From DASUTB01 sp036374835 (lineage in GTDB: Bacteria > Actinomycetota > Actinomycetes > Jiangellales > Jiangellaceae): a stretch of 19,412 nt of DNA. Position numbers and translations under genes: made by a program. Where the stretch lies: assembly GCA_036374835.1 (NCBI GenBank), contig DASUTB010000057.1:1-19412 (forward strand), given 5' to 3'. The notes beneath the pieces were generated by a model. That model worked only from the letters and a program-made list of their open reading frames with translations, did no database searches and was not told the DNA's origin. Of the stretch, positions 8,103-15,772 are shown in pieces (position 1 is the first letter of the stretch; every line of letters starts with the position of its first letter).

Positions 8103-8131
8103 GTGACAGATGCGAGCCACGCGACTAGCCT
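8103..8131 (+). promoter_or_regulatory. Candidate promoter of aapJQMP
   Basis: GTGACA (8103-8108, five of six bases of the -35 consensus) and TAGCCT (8126-8131) are 17 bases apart. Transcription would start near 8138, leaving a leader of about 90 bases. The aapJ ribosome binding site GGGAGGA is at 8215-8221. Confidence 0.5.
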
Positions 8132-8227
8132 GCTGACACCCCGAGGGCGGCCGGACATTAGCACACACGGTGACCGCCGACCTCAACCCGGACATTCCGG
8201 GCGCCGTGATCTGAGGGAGGACGGAAC

Positions 8228-9361
8228 ATGCGCGCAAGAAGACTACTGATGTCAGCGCTCGTTGTACCGGCGCTGGTGCTGACCGCGTGTACCGGCGACG
8301 ACGGTGACGCGGACGCTGACGAGCCCGAGCTCCCCGCCGACGACGCGGACGCCGACGACTCCGAAGCTGCTGGCACAGATACCGAGCCGACCGATGGCAC
8401 CCTCGCCGCAGTCCAAGACCGTGGAGTTCTGAACTGCGGCATCAATGGCACAGTCCCCGGATTCGGCGTCGTGACCCAGGAGGGCGAGTTCGAAGGCTTC
8501 GACGTCGAGTTCTGCCGCGTCGTGGCCGCTGCCGTTCTCGGCGATGCGGACGCCGTCGAGTTCACCGAACTGACCGCCGAGGCCAGGTTCACCGCCTTGC
8601 AGGCGCGCGAGATCGACGTGCTCATCCGCAACACCACCTGGACCGCTTCACGGGACGGCGGCGAGCAGGCCAGCTTCGCCACCACCACGTTCTATGACGG
8701 CCAGGGAATGATGGTCCGTTCGGACTCCGAGTTCAGCTCTCTCGACGACATGGCGGACACCACGATCTGCGTGTTGTCGGGTACCACGACCGAGCTGAAC
8801 CTCGAGGCGGTGTTCGCCGCACGCGGCTTGAACTACGAGCCGCTCACGTTCGAAGACAACGACACCTTGCGAGAGGCGTTCCTCACCGAAGCGTGCGACG
8901 GCTGGACGTCGGACAAGTCCCAGCTGGCCGCACTGCGCTCTGCCTGGCCGGAGGAAGAAGGCGGCCCCGAGGGCTTGACGATCATGGACGAGACCATGTC
9001 GAAGGAGCCGCTCGGCCCGGTGACGCTCGACGGCGACGGCGAGTGGTTCGACGTCGTGAACTGGGCGGTCATCGCGACCATCCAGGCGTGGGAGTTCGGG
9101 ATCGACTCCACGAACATCGGCGAGTTCCTCGACGTCGATCCCGAGGCGCAGCCCGAGATCGCCCGCCTGCTGGGCCTGGCGGACTTCGACGCCGGCCTCG
9201 GCCTTGACCCCGACTTTGCCGTGAACATCATCGAGCAGGTCGGCAACTACGAGGAGATCTACAACCGCACCGTCGGACCGGACACGCCGCTCGGACTCGA
9301 TCCCGGCCCGAACACGCTGTGGACCGAGGGCGGCCTGCTCTACGCGCCCCCGTACCGGTAG
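8228..9361 (+). CDS. aapJ: General L-amino-acid ABC transporter, substrate-binding lipoprotein
   Basis: This 377-residue solute-binding protein begins with a lipoprotein signal (RR, then hydrophobic stretch, lipobox LTAC with Cys21). An acidic Asp/Glu/Ala-rich linker, residues 22-58, would tether it to the outer face of the membrane. The mature domain starts at LAAVQDRGVLNCGINGTVPGFG and shows the AapJ/BztA pattern: FEGFDVEFCRVVAAAVLGD, DVLIRNTTWT, and an unusually long C-terminal part. AapJ in Rhizobium and BztA in Rhodobacter bind many L-amino acids; exact specificity here is unknown. It is followed by both permeases and the ATPase in canonical order. The ATG has a strong GGGAGGA site six bases upstream. 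Confidence 0.9.
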   Translation: MRARRLLMSALVVPALVLTACTGDDGDADADEPELPADDADADDSEAAGTDTEPTDGTLAAVQDRGVLNCGINGTVPGFGVVTQEGEFEGFDVEFCRVVAAAVLGDADAVEFTELTAEARFTALQAREIDVLIRNTTWTASRDGGEQASFATTTFYDGQGMMVRSDSEFSSLDDMADTTICVLSGTTTELNLEAVFAARGLNYEPLTFEDNDTLREAFLTEACDGWTSDKSQLAALRSAWPEEEGGPEGLTIMDETMSKEPLGPVTLDGDGEWFDVVNWAVIATIQAWEFGIDSTNIGEFLDVDPEAQPEIARLLGLADFDAGLGLDPDFAVNIIEQVGNYEEIYNRTVGPDTPLGLDPGPNTLWTEGGLLYAPPYR

Positions 9362-9383
9362 ACCGCCGCTGGAACGACGACTC

Positions 9384-9416
9384 CCGGGGTGGTGGGCACT
9401 CGTCCCGCCACCCCGG
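9384..9416 (+). promoter_or_regulatory. Intercistronic hairpin between aapJ and aapQ
   Basis: CCGGGGTGG (9384-9392) pairs with CCACCCCGG (9408-9416), and GGG/CCC extend the stem inward after one wobble pair. There is no T-run. Such hairpins after binding-protein genes usually protect the upstream message or cause partial termination, giving more binding protein than permease. Confidence 0.7.
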
Positions 9417-9458
9417 TCAGTCAAGCCCCCGGAAATGAGTCCACGAGAGTAATTCCCT

Positions 9459-10634
9459 ATGAGCGAGGTACGACGGGACGTCCGGACGGGACGTCCACCG
9501 CCGTGGCGCGACGTACGCGTCCTGCGCGCGACAGCCCAGGTGGTGTTCGTCGCCGGCGTCGCCGTCGTGCTCTGGTCCTTGTGGACCAACCTGGTGCGCA
9601 ATATGCGGGCACAGGGAATGCGCACCGACTTCGACTTCCTCGGCAACTCCGCCGGTTTCCGGCTGGCCGGCAGCGACTTCGAGGCGTCGAGCAGCATCTG
9701 GAACGCGCTGCTCGTCGGCCTGCAGAACACCCTCGTCGTGGCGGTGTGGGGCATTCTTCTCGCATCCGTACTCGGACTGCTCGTGGGCATCGCGCGGTTG
9801 AGCACAAACTGGCTGGTCCGCAAGTCCGCAGCCGGCTTCGTCGAGGCGCTGCGCAACGTGCCGCTCATCGTCTTTCTGCTGTTCCTGTATCTAGCCGTGC
9901 TCCAACAGCTGCCACCGATCAGCGAGGCGATCGAAGCCGGCGGCCTGGTGCTGTCGAACCGGGGTCTGCATGTGCCGTGGATCGACATCTCCTCCGGCAG
10001 CGGCCTGTTCCTGGCGATCTGTGCCGCGGCGATCGTGCTGGCCATCGCGGTGGGCGTGTGGCGAACCCGCCGGTTCGACGCCACCGGCGAGCCGCACCAC
10101 CGGATTCTCTGGGGCGGTGGAGTGTTCGTGGTTGTCGCCGGTGTCGCGTGGCTCGTCCTCGGACGGCCGGTGTCGCTGTCGATCCCCAGCCTCGATGGAC
10201 GCATTGTCAGCGGCGGGTACGACATGAGCGTCGAGCACGGTGCGCTGCTTTTCGGCCTCGTGCTCTACATGGCCTCGTTCATCGCGGAGATTGTGCGCGG
10301 CAGCATCCTCGCGGTCCCTAGGGGCCAGGTCGAGGCCGCGAACGCTCTGGGCCTTAGCGGCTTCCAGCGCTACCGGCACGTGGTGCTGCCGCAGGCGCTA
10401 CGTATCGCGGTGCCCCCGACCGGCAACGAGTACATCAACCTCGCCAAGAACACCGCTCTCGGCCTGCTTATCGCGTTTCCCGAGTTGCTCCGGGTTACCC
10501 GGATCGCGATCGGTCAGGGCAACCCGGCGCCCCAGCTTATCGCGATCATGATGCTGCTCTACCTCGCAATCAGCCTCACTATCGCGCTGATCATGAACCT
10601 GATCAACCATCGGCTCGCTCTGCGGGGGTCCTGA
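9459..10634 (+). CDS. aapQ: General L-amino-acid ABC transporter, permease AapQ
   Basis: A 391-residue inner-membrane permease of the polar amino-acid (HisM-type) family. There is one N-terminal membrane segment (VVFVAGVAVVLWSLW), a periplasmic-type loop, then the core; an extra pair of hydrophobic segments near residues 185-240 makes it longer than ordinary HisM proteins, as is normal for AapQ. The EAA cytoplasmic loop, QVEAANALGLSGFQRYRHV followed by VLPQALR, contacts the ATPase. The ATG at 9459 has only a weak purine stretch (GAGAG) upstream, consistent with lower expression than aapJ. It ends one base before aapM. Confidence 0.9.
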   Translation: MSEVRRDVRTGRPPPWRDVRVLRATAQVVFVAGVAVVLWSLWTNLVRNMRAQGMRTDFDFLGNSAGFRLAGSDFEASSSIWNALLVGLQNTLVVAVWGILLASVLGLLVGIARLSTNWLVRKSAAGFVEALRNVPLIVFLLFLYLAVLQQLPPISEAIEAGGLVLSNRGLHVPWIDISSGSGLFLAICAAAIVLAIAVGVWRTRRFDATGEPHHRILWGGGVFVVVAGVAWLVLGRPVSLSIPSLDGRIVSGGYDMSVEHGALLFGLVLYMASFIAEIVRGSILAVPRGQVEAANALGLSGFQRYRHVVLPQALRIAVPPTGNEYINLAKNTALGLLIAFPELLRVTRIAIGQGNPAPQLIAIMMLLYLAISLTIALIMNLINHRLALRGS

Positions 10635-10635
10635 C

Positions 10636-11901
10636 ATGACCGGCATGAACGGCGGATACCACACCTACGTCGCGCCGCTTCCGGAGGAGCGACCGGTGCG
10701 GGCACAATCGCCCCGCGAGTGGGTGCGGAACAACCTGTTCAACACGTGGTACAACTCGCTGATCACGATCGTGCTCGCACCCGCGATCGCGTACATCATC
10801 TACCGCGCACTGCGGTTCGTGTTCGTCACCGGCCGGTGGGAGATCATCGAGGTCAACCTGACGAACTTCATGGTGGGCCTGTTTCCCCGGGACGAGCTGT
10901 GGCGGCCGTGGGCGGCGATCGCGATCCTCGCCGCCGTTATCGGGCTCGGCCTCGGGGTGACCAGCCGCGCGGGCGCGGAGGCAGCCGAGGCCCGCGGCGA
11001 GCAGCTCACCTCGTCATGGCTGCTGAACGTGCGCCGCGCCGCGCCGCTCCTGCTGCTGCTCATGGCGATCTTCTCCTTCGTGCGGACGGCGACACCTTTG
11101 ATCCTGCTTGCCGGCGCCGTCGGGCTGGCTGCGGGCGGATACGTGGCCGGGCGTCGAGTGCCGCACACTGCCCGCCGCTGGATGAACCTGGCGGTCATCG
11201 CCGGTCTGGTCGGCGCGTATGTCGTTATGACCCAGTTCGGCGGCGTGCGCGTCGGAGCGTGGGGTGGGCTGCTGCTCACGGCGTTCCTCGCAATCGGTGG
11301 GATCGCATTGTCGTTCCCGCTCGGCGTACTGCTCGCGCTCGGCCGGCAATCCAGCCTTCCGGCGATCAGAGTCGTCTCGGTGGCCTACATCGAGCTGATG
11401 CGCGGCCTTCCGCTCATCGCGCTGCTGTTCATGGGCTGGCTGATCATCCCGTTCGTCTTACCGGTCGGGTTCCCCACGCCAGGCGTGGTGTGGCGGGCGC
11501 TCATTGTGTTCATCATGTTCAGCGCCGCCTACATCGCGGAGATCGTCCGGGGCGGCCTGCAGAGCATCCCCCCCGGCCAGCGCGAAGCCGCCCAGGCGCT
11601 CGGGTTGCCGGGGTGGAAGATCATGCGCATGATCGTGCTGCCACAGGCGCTACGGAATGTGATCCCGGCGCTGGTCGGCCAGTTCATCAGCCTGTTCAAG
11701 GACACGTCGCTGGTGCTGATCGTCGGGATGACCGACCTGCTGCGCGTGGCTCGCCTGGTCACCCAACAGCCGGAGTTCCTCGGCCAAGGCCTGCATGCTG
11801 AGGCTCTGCTGTTCGTTTCGTTCGTCTACTGGGTGGGTTCGTACTGGATGTCGCGCGAGAGCCAGCGGATGGAGCGTCGGCTGGGTCTCGGCGAGCGCTG
11901 A
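10636..11901 (+). CDS. aapM: General L-amino-acid ABC transporter, permease AapM
   Basis: The second permease subunit, 421 residues. After a basic N-terminus (REWVRNNLFNTWYNS, the usual AapM opening) come a first membrane segment, a set of additional hydrophobic helices at about residues 90-215, and the conserved core with the EAA loop GQREAAQALGLPGWKIMRMI then VLPQALR. AapQ and AapM together form the membrane channel. The ATG at 10636 follows the aapQ stop by one base, with GGGGG inside the end of aapQ as ribosome binding site, so the two are coupled. A second in-frame ATG lies three codons later and cannot be excluded. Confidence 0.9.
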   Translation: MTGMNGGYHTYVAPLPEERPVRAQSPREWVRNNLFNTWYNSLITIVLAPAIAYIIYRALRFVFVTGRWEIIEVNLTNFMVGLFPRDELWRPWAAIAILAAVIGLGLGVTSRAGAEAAEARGEQLTSSWLLNVRRAAPLLLLLMAIFSFVRTATPLILLAGAVGLAAGGYVAGRRVPHTARRWMNLAVIAGLVGAYVVMTQFGGVRVGAWGGLLLTAFLAIGGIALSFPLGVLLALGRQSSLPAIRVVSVAYIELMRGLPLIALLFMGWLIIPFVLPVGFPTPGVVWRALIVFIMFSAAYIAEIVRGGLQSIPPGQREAAQALGLPGWKIMRMIVLPQALRNVIPALVGQFISLFKDTSLVLIVGMTDLLRVARLVTQQPEFLGQGLHAEALLFVSFVYWVGSYWMSRESQRMERRLGLGER

Positions 11902-11921
11902 GCCGATGCAAGGGAGAAGCC

Positions 11922-12701
11922 ATGACTGACACATCGTTGATCCGGGACGCCTGGAAGGCGGGCGGCACCGGCGAGGAGATGATCCGCTGTGAGCAGGTCG
12001 ACAAGTGGTTCGGCGACTTCCAGGCGCTCAAGAGCATCGACATGGTGGTGGGTCGCCAGGAGGTCGTCGTGGTATGCGGGCCGTCCGGCTCCGGCAAGTC
12101 GACGCTGATCCGCTGTATCAACCGGCTCGAGAAGCACGACGCCGGCACGATCGTCGTCGACGGCATCGAGCTCAGCGACGACATCCGGAACATCCAAGAG
12201 GTCCGCCGCGAGGTCGGCATGGTGTTCCAGCAGTTCAACCTATTCCCGCATCTTACGATCATGGAGAACGTCGTCCTCGCGCCGCGGCAAGTGCGGCACG
12301 AATCCAAAGCCGAGGCCGAGGCGTCCGCGATGGAGCTGCTCGAGCGGGTGAAGATCCCCGAGCAGGCGCACAAGTATCCTGCGCAGCTGTCCGGCGGCCA
12401 GCAGCAGCGCGTAGCGATCGCTCGGGCGCTCGCGATGAAGCCCAGGGTGATGCTTTTCGACGAGCCGACATCGGCGCTGGACCCGGAGATGATCAAGGAG
12501 GTGCTAGACGCCATGGTCGAGCTTGCCGAATCGGGCATGACCATGATCGTCGTCTCCCACGAGATGGGGTTCGCGAGGGCCGTCGCCGGCCGGATGGTGT
12601 TCATGGCCGACGGCCAGATCGTCGAGGTCGGAACGCCGGAACACTTCTTCACCGACCCACAAGAGGAACGGACGAAGCTGTTCCTGTCGCAGATCCTCTG
12701 A
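11922..12701 (+). CDS. aapP: General L-amino-acid ABC transporter, ATP-binding protein AapP
   Basis: The 259-residue ATPase that drives the importer. All ABC motifs are intact: Walker A GPSGSGKST (53-61), Q-loop FQQFNLFPHLT, signature LSGGQQQR, Walker B VMLFDEPTSALDPEM and switch histidine SHEMGFARAVAGRM. It has the length and sequence of GlnQ/HisP-type polar amino-acid ATPases. The ATG has AAGGGAG upstream, 20 bases after aapM. It is the last gene of the four-gene operon; a palindrome follows at 12753-12780. Confidence 0.95.
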   Translation: MTDTSLIRDAWKAGGTGEEMIRCEQVDKWFGDFQALKSIDMVVGRQEVVVVCGPSGSGKSTLIRCINRLEKHDAGTIVVDGIELSDDIRNIQEVRREVGMVFQQFNLFPHLTIMENVVLAPRQVRHESKAEAEASAMELLERVKIPEQAHKYPAQLSGGQQQRVAIARALAMKPRVMLFDEPTSALDPEMIKEVLDAMVELAESGMTMIVVSHEMGFARAVAGRMVFMADGQIVEVGTPEHFFTDPQEERTKLFLSQIL

Positions 12702-12752
12702 CAACGCGTTCGTGACGATCCGGCGTGAGCCGAGGTCATGGTGAAGAAGTCT

Positions 12753-12780
12753 GGAAATTCCACCTGGCCAGGTCATTTCC
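12753..12780. repeat. Nested palindrome downstream of aapP
   Basis: A perfect 12-base palindrome, ACCTGGCCAGGT (12762-12773), is framed by GGAAAT (12753-12758) and ATTTCC (12775-12780). It could be a hairpin ending aap transcription, although it lacks a T-run, or an operator for the downstream LVIVD gene. It sits in the 142-base gap that must also hold that gene's promoter. Confidence 0.55.
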
Positions 12781-12843
12781 GAAGGCCCAATTGAGGAGTA
12801 ATTTTCACAAGCAAGAGCACTGCCAAGGGGAAGGGGACTCTCA

Positions 12844-14751
12844 ATGATGCGAAGACTCTCCATTACGGCGGCCGCGCTGATGGTTACCTTCAGCGTGCCC
12901 GGCCTGGCTGCAGCAAGTGACGGCGTGACTGACGACCACCTGGATCGTCCGGACCCGAGCGCTGAGCTGGAAGCCCTCGACGCGGCGACCGCGGGCGATG
13001 TCGTCAGCGACGGACCGTTCGCGAAAGTGACCAAGAACCTCCAGCTCCGCGGCCGCGGCGAGCGGCTGGTCGAAAACGCCACGACCGACGTGTGGGCGCA
13101 TGCGGGTTTCGCCTACACCGGCACGTTCAACAGCCCCTGCCCGCCCGACCCGGAAGCCGGTGTTTGGGTCTGGGACGTGGAGAACAAGAACAAGCCGAAC
13201 TTCGTGACGGTGATCGAGTCGGAGCCAGGAGACCGGACCAACGACGTCAAGGTCGACGCCATGAACTCCGGCGACGTCCTGGTCATGTCCAACGAATCGT
13301 GTGGCGGCGGGGACGGCGGGTTCGAACTCTACGACGTCGATGATCCGTCCAGTCCGGTCAAGCTGGCGTCGGTCACGATCGACGAACTGAATCCGATCTC
13401 GGATGCGCTGTTCGGCGGCTTGTCGGACGTGGGCGTGCACAACCTCTGGCTTTTCACGCAGGGCGAGCGGGACTACGTCGCAGCCGTCGCGGAAACCGGG
13501 TTCGACAACTTCATGATCTTCGATATTACGGACCCGACCAACCCGACGCTCGTGGCGGCCTGGGGCGCTGAGGAGATCTTCGATCCGGGCGTAGGCGACG
13601 AGACCGTTGACGTCGGCCGCGTTCTCGACGCGGCGATCTGGCTGAGCACCGGATTCGGCAACAGCGCCAACCGCTTCCTTCACGACATAACGATCAGCGC
13701 CGACGGCACTGAGGCCTACCTGTCGAACTGGGACGCCGGGCTGGTGCTGCTGGATATCAGCGACCTGGCGTCGCTGAGTTCGGTCAGCTTGCCCAATGAC
13801 CGGCTCGTGTCGGTGGCGCTCGATCCGGACAATGGTTCGCGTGACGGCGAGGTGAACAGCCACGCCGCCTGGCCGAGCGAGGATGGGTCGATCGTGGTCG
13901 AGACGGAGGAGGACTTCGCCGCCTGGGTCGAGACGCAGCCCCCAGGGAACCTCACGTTCGGCGACGGGGATCCGGCTACGCCGTTGCCGGGTGTGGCCGT
14001 CTCGACGAGCGCGGGAGATGACTTCGAGGCCAACCAGACCGGCAACACGGTCACGGTCGACGGGTCAAGTGTCGAGGTCACTGCAGGGCCGCTCGCGGGC
14101 ACTACATATCCGGCGGTAGAGCTTTCGGGTGACCAGCCCAAGTTCGCCGACGTCGGTCCGCTCACCGGTGAGGCGGTGTGGATCGGGCGGGCCTGCGACG
14201 GCGATGCGATTCTCAACGCCGACCAGATCGACGAGGGCGACATCGCGATCGTCCGACGAGGCGCTTGCACTTTCCGCGAGAAGAACTTCAATGCTGCAGA
14301 CGCCGGTGCGGCCGCCATCGTCATCGCCAACAACCTGGAGGACTCGCCGTGGGGCGGCATCCGGATCTGGGACTACTCGGACCCGACCAACCCGCAGTTG
14401 GCCTCGTTGTTCGACACCACGTGCAGCGCATCGCCGACGCCGATTCCCGAATGCGACCCGCAAGGAACCTACTCGGTCCACAACGTGGTCGTCGAAACCA
14501 CGGGCAACAAGGTCTTGGCCTACGTGTCCTGGTATTGGGACGGGATGCTGGTGCTGGACGTCACTGACCCCTATAACCCAGTGGAGGTCGCCCGGTACTT
14601 CGACAACACGGAGGAGTTCCTGGCCTCGAACGGCGGCAACGTGCACGACTTCTGGGGCGTGTACAAAGAACCGAAGTCGCCGTGGATCTACGGATCCGAC
14701 CGTAACGGCGGGCTGTACATCTTCAAGGAGCAAGGTATCGGTTCCGGCTGA
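12844..14751 (+). CDS. Secreted LVIVD-repeat beta-propeller protein with inserted PA domain
   Basis: A 635-residue exported protein. The signal peptide (MMRRLSITAAALMVTFSVPGLAAA) probably is cleaved near residue 24, with no lipobox. LVIVD-type blades recur: GVWVWDVENKNKPNFV, GFELYDVDDPSSPV, FMIFDITDPTNPTLV, GLVLLDISDLASL, then GIRIWDYSDPTNPQL and GMLVLDVTDPYNPVEV, consistent with one propeller. Between the fourth and fifth of these, about residues 365-500, lies a protease-associated (PA) domain, best seen at DIAIVRRGACTFREKNFN near 466-483, followed by AGAAAIVIANN. No catalytic residues are visible; propeller plus PA suggests binding of protein or polysaccharide at the cell surface or outside. 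AGGGGAAGGGG precedes the ATG; a second ATG follows directly. Function is unknown, and a link with the amino-acid importer upstream is possible but unproven. Confidence 0.85.
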   Translation: MMRRLSITAAALMVTFSVPGLAAASDGVTDDHLDRPDPSAELEALDAATAGDVVSDGPFAKVTKNLQLRGRGERLVENATTDVWAHAGFAYTGTFNSPCPPDPEAGVWVWDVENKNKPNFVTVIESEPGDRTNDVKVDAMNSGDVLVMSNESCGGGDGGFELYDVDDPSSPVKLASVTIDELNPISDALFGGLSDVGVHNLWLFTQGERDYVAAVAETGFDNFMIFDITDPTNPTLVAAWGAEEIFDPGVGDETVDVGRVLDAAIWLSTGFGNSANRFLHDITISADGTEAYLSNWDAGLVLLDISDLASLSSVSLPNDRLVSVALDPDNGSRDGEVNSHAAWPSEDGSIVVETEEDFAAWVETQPPGNLTFGDGDPATPLPGVAVSTSAGDDFEANQTGNTVTVDGSSVEVTAGPLAGTTYPAVELSGDQPKFADVGPLTGEAVWIGRACDGDAILNADQIDEGDIAIVRRGACTFREKNFNAADAGAAAIVIANNLEDSPWGGIRIWDYSDPTNPQLASLFDTTCSASPTPIPECDPQGTYSVHNVVVETTGNKVLAYVSWYWDGMLVLDVTDPYNPVEVARYFDNTEEFLASNGGNVHDFWGVYKEPKSPWIYGSDRNGGLYIFKEQGIGSG

Positions 14752-14772
14752 CGGCACGGAGCAACCGCATTG

Positions 14773-14808
14773 AGCTGGGGGTGGCTGCCTTGGCAGTCAC
14801 CCCCAGCT
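14773..14808 (+). terminator. Intrinsic terminator of the LVIVD gene
   Basis: AGCTGGGGGTG (14773-14783) pairs perfectly with CACCCCCAGCT (14798-14808), and CTGCC/GGCAG extend the stem to about 17 pairs around a tiny TT tip. TTGTTAC follows. It lies 22 bases after the stop codon. Confidence 0.88.
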
Positions 14809-14839
14809 TGTTACCCACGAGGATCAGTGCGGCGGACGC

Positions 14840-15067
14840 AGGACCGGCATCGGTGGGGCATATAACCGTCGTGACGAGCTTGCCGCACTTGTTGCGTTTG
14901 CGAGTTCGTTCGGCCTCACCGAAGAGGCGGCGACTCGCGCCTTACGCCGGCTCGCCGGAAAGCTGTCGCATTGGCGGACTCTCGCTCGCGCGAACGGGAT
15001 AGGCGAGCAAGAGATCCAACGGTTCGCGCCCACGCTCGACTGGGCAAGTCAACTCGACCTCGGCTGA
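14840..15067 (+). pseudogene. Remnant of a HipA-like kinase C-terminus
   Basis: An open stretch of 75 codons ending in TGA, with no start codon in a sensible place. It reads GIGGAYNRRDELAALVAF, then ASSFGLTEEAATRALRRLAG, KLSHWRTLARANGIGE and a short tail. This is the pattern of the last 70 or so residues of HipA-family serine/threonine kinases (IGGxY, RxDLxxLAxxFGL, helix pair with a conserved Trp, then AxxxGxxE). A full HipA is around 400 residues, so the kinase core is gone, and upstream the frame enters the LVIVD terminator. The family call rests on pattern recall, not an alignment. Confidence 0.5.
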
Positions 15068-15123
15068 GACCAAGACCCAACGCCGCCTTGGACCGCTCGC
15101 CACGCGAGCACCAGACCGCAAGA

Positions 15124-15143
15124 ATGTCCAACTGACTGGACAT
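15124..15143. promoter_or_regulatory. Palindromic operator candidate of the nucleotidyltransferase/HEPN pair
   Basis: ATGTCCA (15124-15130) and TGGACAT (15137-15143) form a perfect seven-base inverted repeat with a six-base spacer. The right arm contains the -35 hexamer TGGACA. This geometry is typical of autorepression by a small winged-helix protein, and the first gene downstream encodes one. Confidence 0.65.
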
Positions 15144-15165
15144 AGACGGGCCTTGCGGAGAGAAT
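15137..15165 (+). promoter_or_regulatory. Promoter of the nucleotidyltransferase/HEPN pair, likely leaderless
   Basis: TGGACA (15137-15142, five of six to the -35 consensus), a 17-base spacer and GAGAAT (15160-15165, four of six to the -10 consensus). Transcription would begin at or beside the ATG at 15173, and no Shine-Dalgarno site is visible there. Confidence 0.6.
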
Positions 15166-15172
15166 AGCTGCC

Positions 15173-15772
15173 ATGGCCGTGCTACTTCCGCACCCTCTGT
15201 CAGGACTGTTCGCCGATTCACGCGCGCGGGTCCTCGATGTGCTGCTCGCCGCGGACGGTCCGCTGTCCGGCCGCGAGATCGCCTCGCGTGCCGAGATCGC
15301 TCCAACGACTGCCAACGACGCGCTCGAGGCGCTCTACGAGGCCGGACTGGCGCAGGTCAAACCAAGCGGCCGGTCACACCTCTGGTCGATAACCGAGGAG
15401 CATGCGCTCGTCCGTATGTTGCGAGAGTGGACGACGGACGTCGATGCCGAGGCTCGGCGAATCGTTGAACAGACTCTCGGTGAGATGCCTGCCGCCCTGG
15501 TGGTCTTCGGATCGACGGCGCGGGCTGATGACCGGACGGGCAGTGACGTGGATCTGTTGTTGATTGCAGCTGACTCTGCCCAGCGTCGGAAGTACCGCGA
15601 GCGCGCTGCGGCGATCGCACGGCGACTTCGGCTGTTGCTGGGGCGACCGGTTGAGGTCGTCGTCATGGACGCTCGAGAACTGCGCGACAGATCGAGCGAC
15701 TCGTTCGTCAGCAACGTCGTCAGCGACGGTCGGCTGCTCGCCGGGCAGCCGCTTGCGGAGCTGATCGCATGA
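15173..15772 (+). CDS. Winged-helix plus MNT-type nucleotidyltransferase (putative antitoxin)
   Basis: A 199-residue protein with two parts. Residues 1-75 form a winged helix-turn-helix (RARVLDVLLAADGPLSGREI, then ASRAEIAPTTANDALEALYE). Residues 105-170 form a minimal nucleotidyltransferase: GS at 113-114, exactly ten residues, then DVD at 125-127, the GSx10DxD signature of MntA-like enzymes; E161 or D166 could be the third metal ligand. In MntA-HepT systems the nucleotidyltransferase neutralises the HEPN toxin by adding AMP to a tyrosine; whether that holds here is inference. The ATG at 15173 lacks a ribosome site but fits a leaderless transcript. The stop overlaps the next gene by four bases, so the two are coupled. 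Confidence 0.82.
   Translation: MAVLLPHPLSGLFADSRARVLDVLLAADGPLSGREIASRAEIAPTTANDALEALYEAGLAQVKPSGRSHLWSITEEHALVRMLREWTTDVDAEARRIVEQTLGEMPAALVVFGSTARADDRTGSDVDLLLIAADSAQRRKYRERAAAIARRLRLLLGRPVEVVVMDARELRDRSSDSFVSNVVSDGRLLAGQPLAELIA

Larger units (their letters stand above)
7884..8227. other. Divergent intergenic region between cysQ and aapJ
   Basis: This 344-base gap holds the outward promoters of the sulfate operon and the amino-acid transporter. I see no credible gene or tRNA. Contents that can be named are a possible cysQ -10 box, an imperfect palindrome, and a promoter and ribosome binding site for aapJ, each listed separately. Confidence 0.7.
14752..15172. other. Gap between the LVIVD gene and the toxin-antitoxin-like pair
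   Basis: This 421-base stretch has no intact gene. It contains the LVIVD-gene terminator, a HipA-like C-terminal remnant, about 55 bases with nothing I recognise (15068-15123), and the palindrome/promoter in front of the nucleotidyltransferase gene. Confidence 0.7.

Noticed and set aside
7884..8227. A riboswitch or small RNA in front of cysQ or aapJ
   Set aside because: I looked for SAM-, glycine- or glutamine-type leader features and see none; only promoter-like boxes and one palindrome.
8648..10225. A 525-codon minus-strand open frame
   Set aside because: It lies opposite aapJ and aapQ and crosses their gap, with low-complexity Arg/Ser/Thr composition; a shadow.
12841..13863. A 340-codon minus-strand open frame opposite the LVIVD gene
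   Set aside because: The plus strand has signal peptide, blades and terminator; the minus frame has no domain and is His/Arg/Val-rich.
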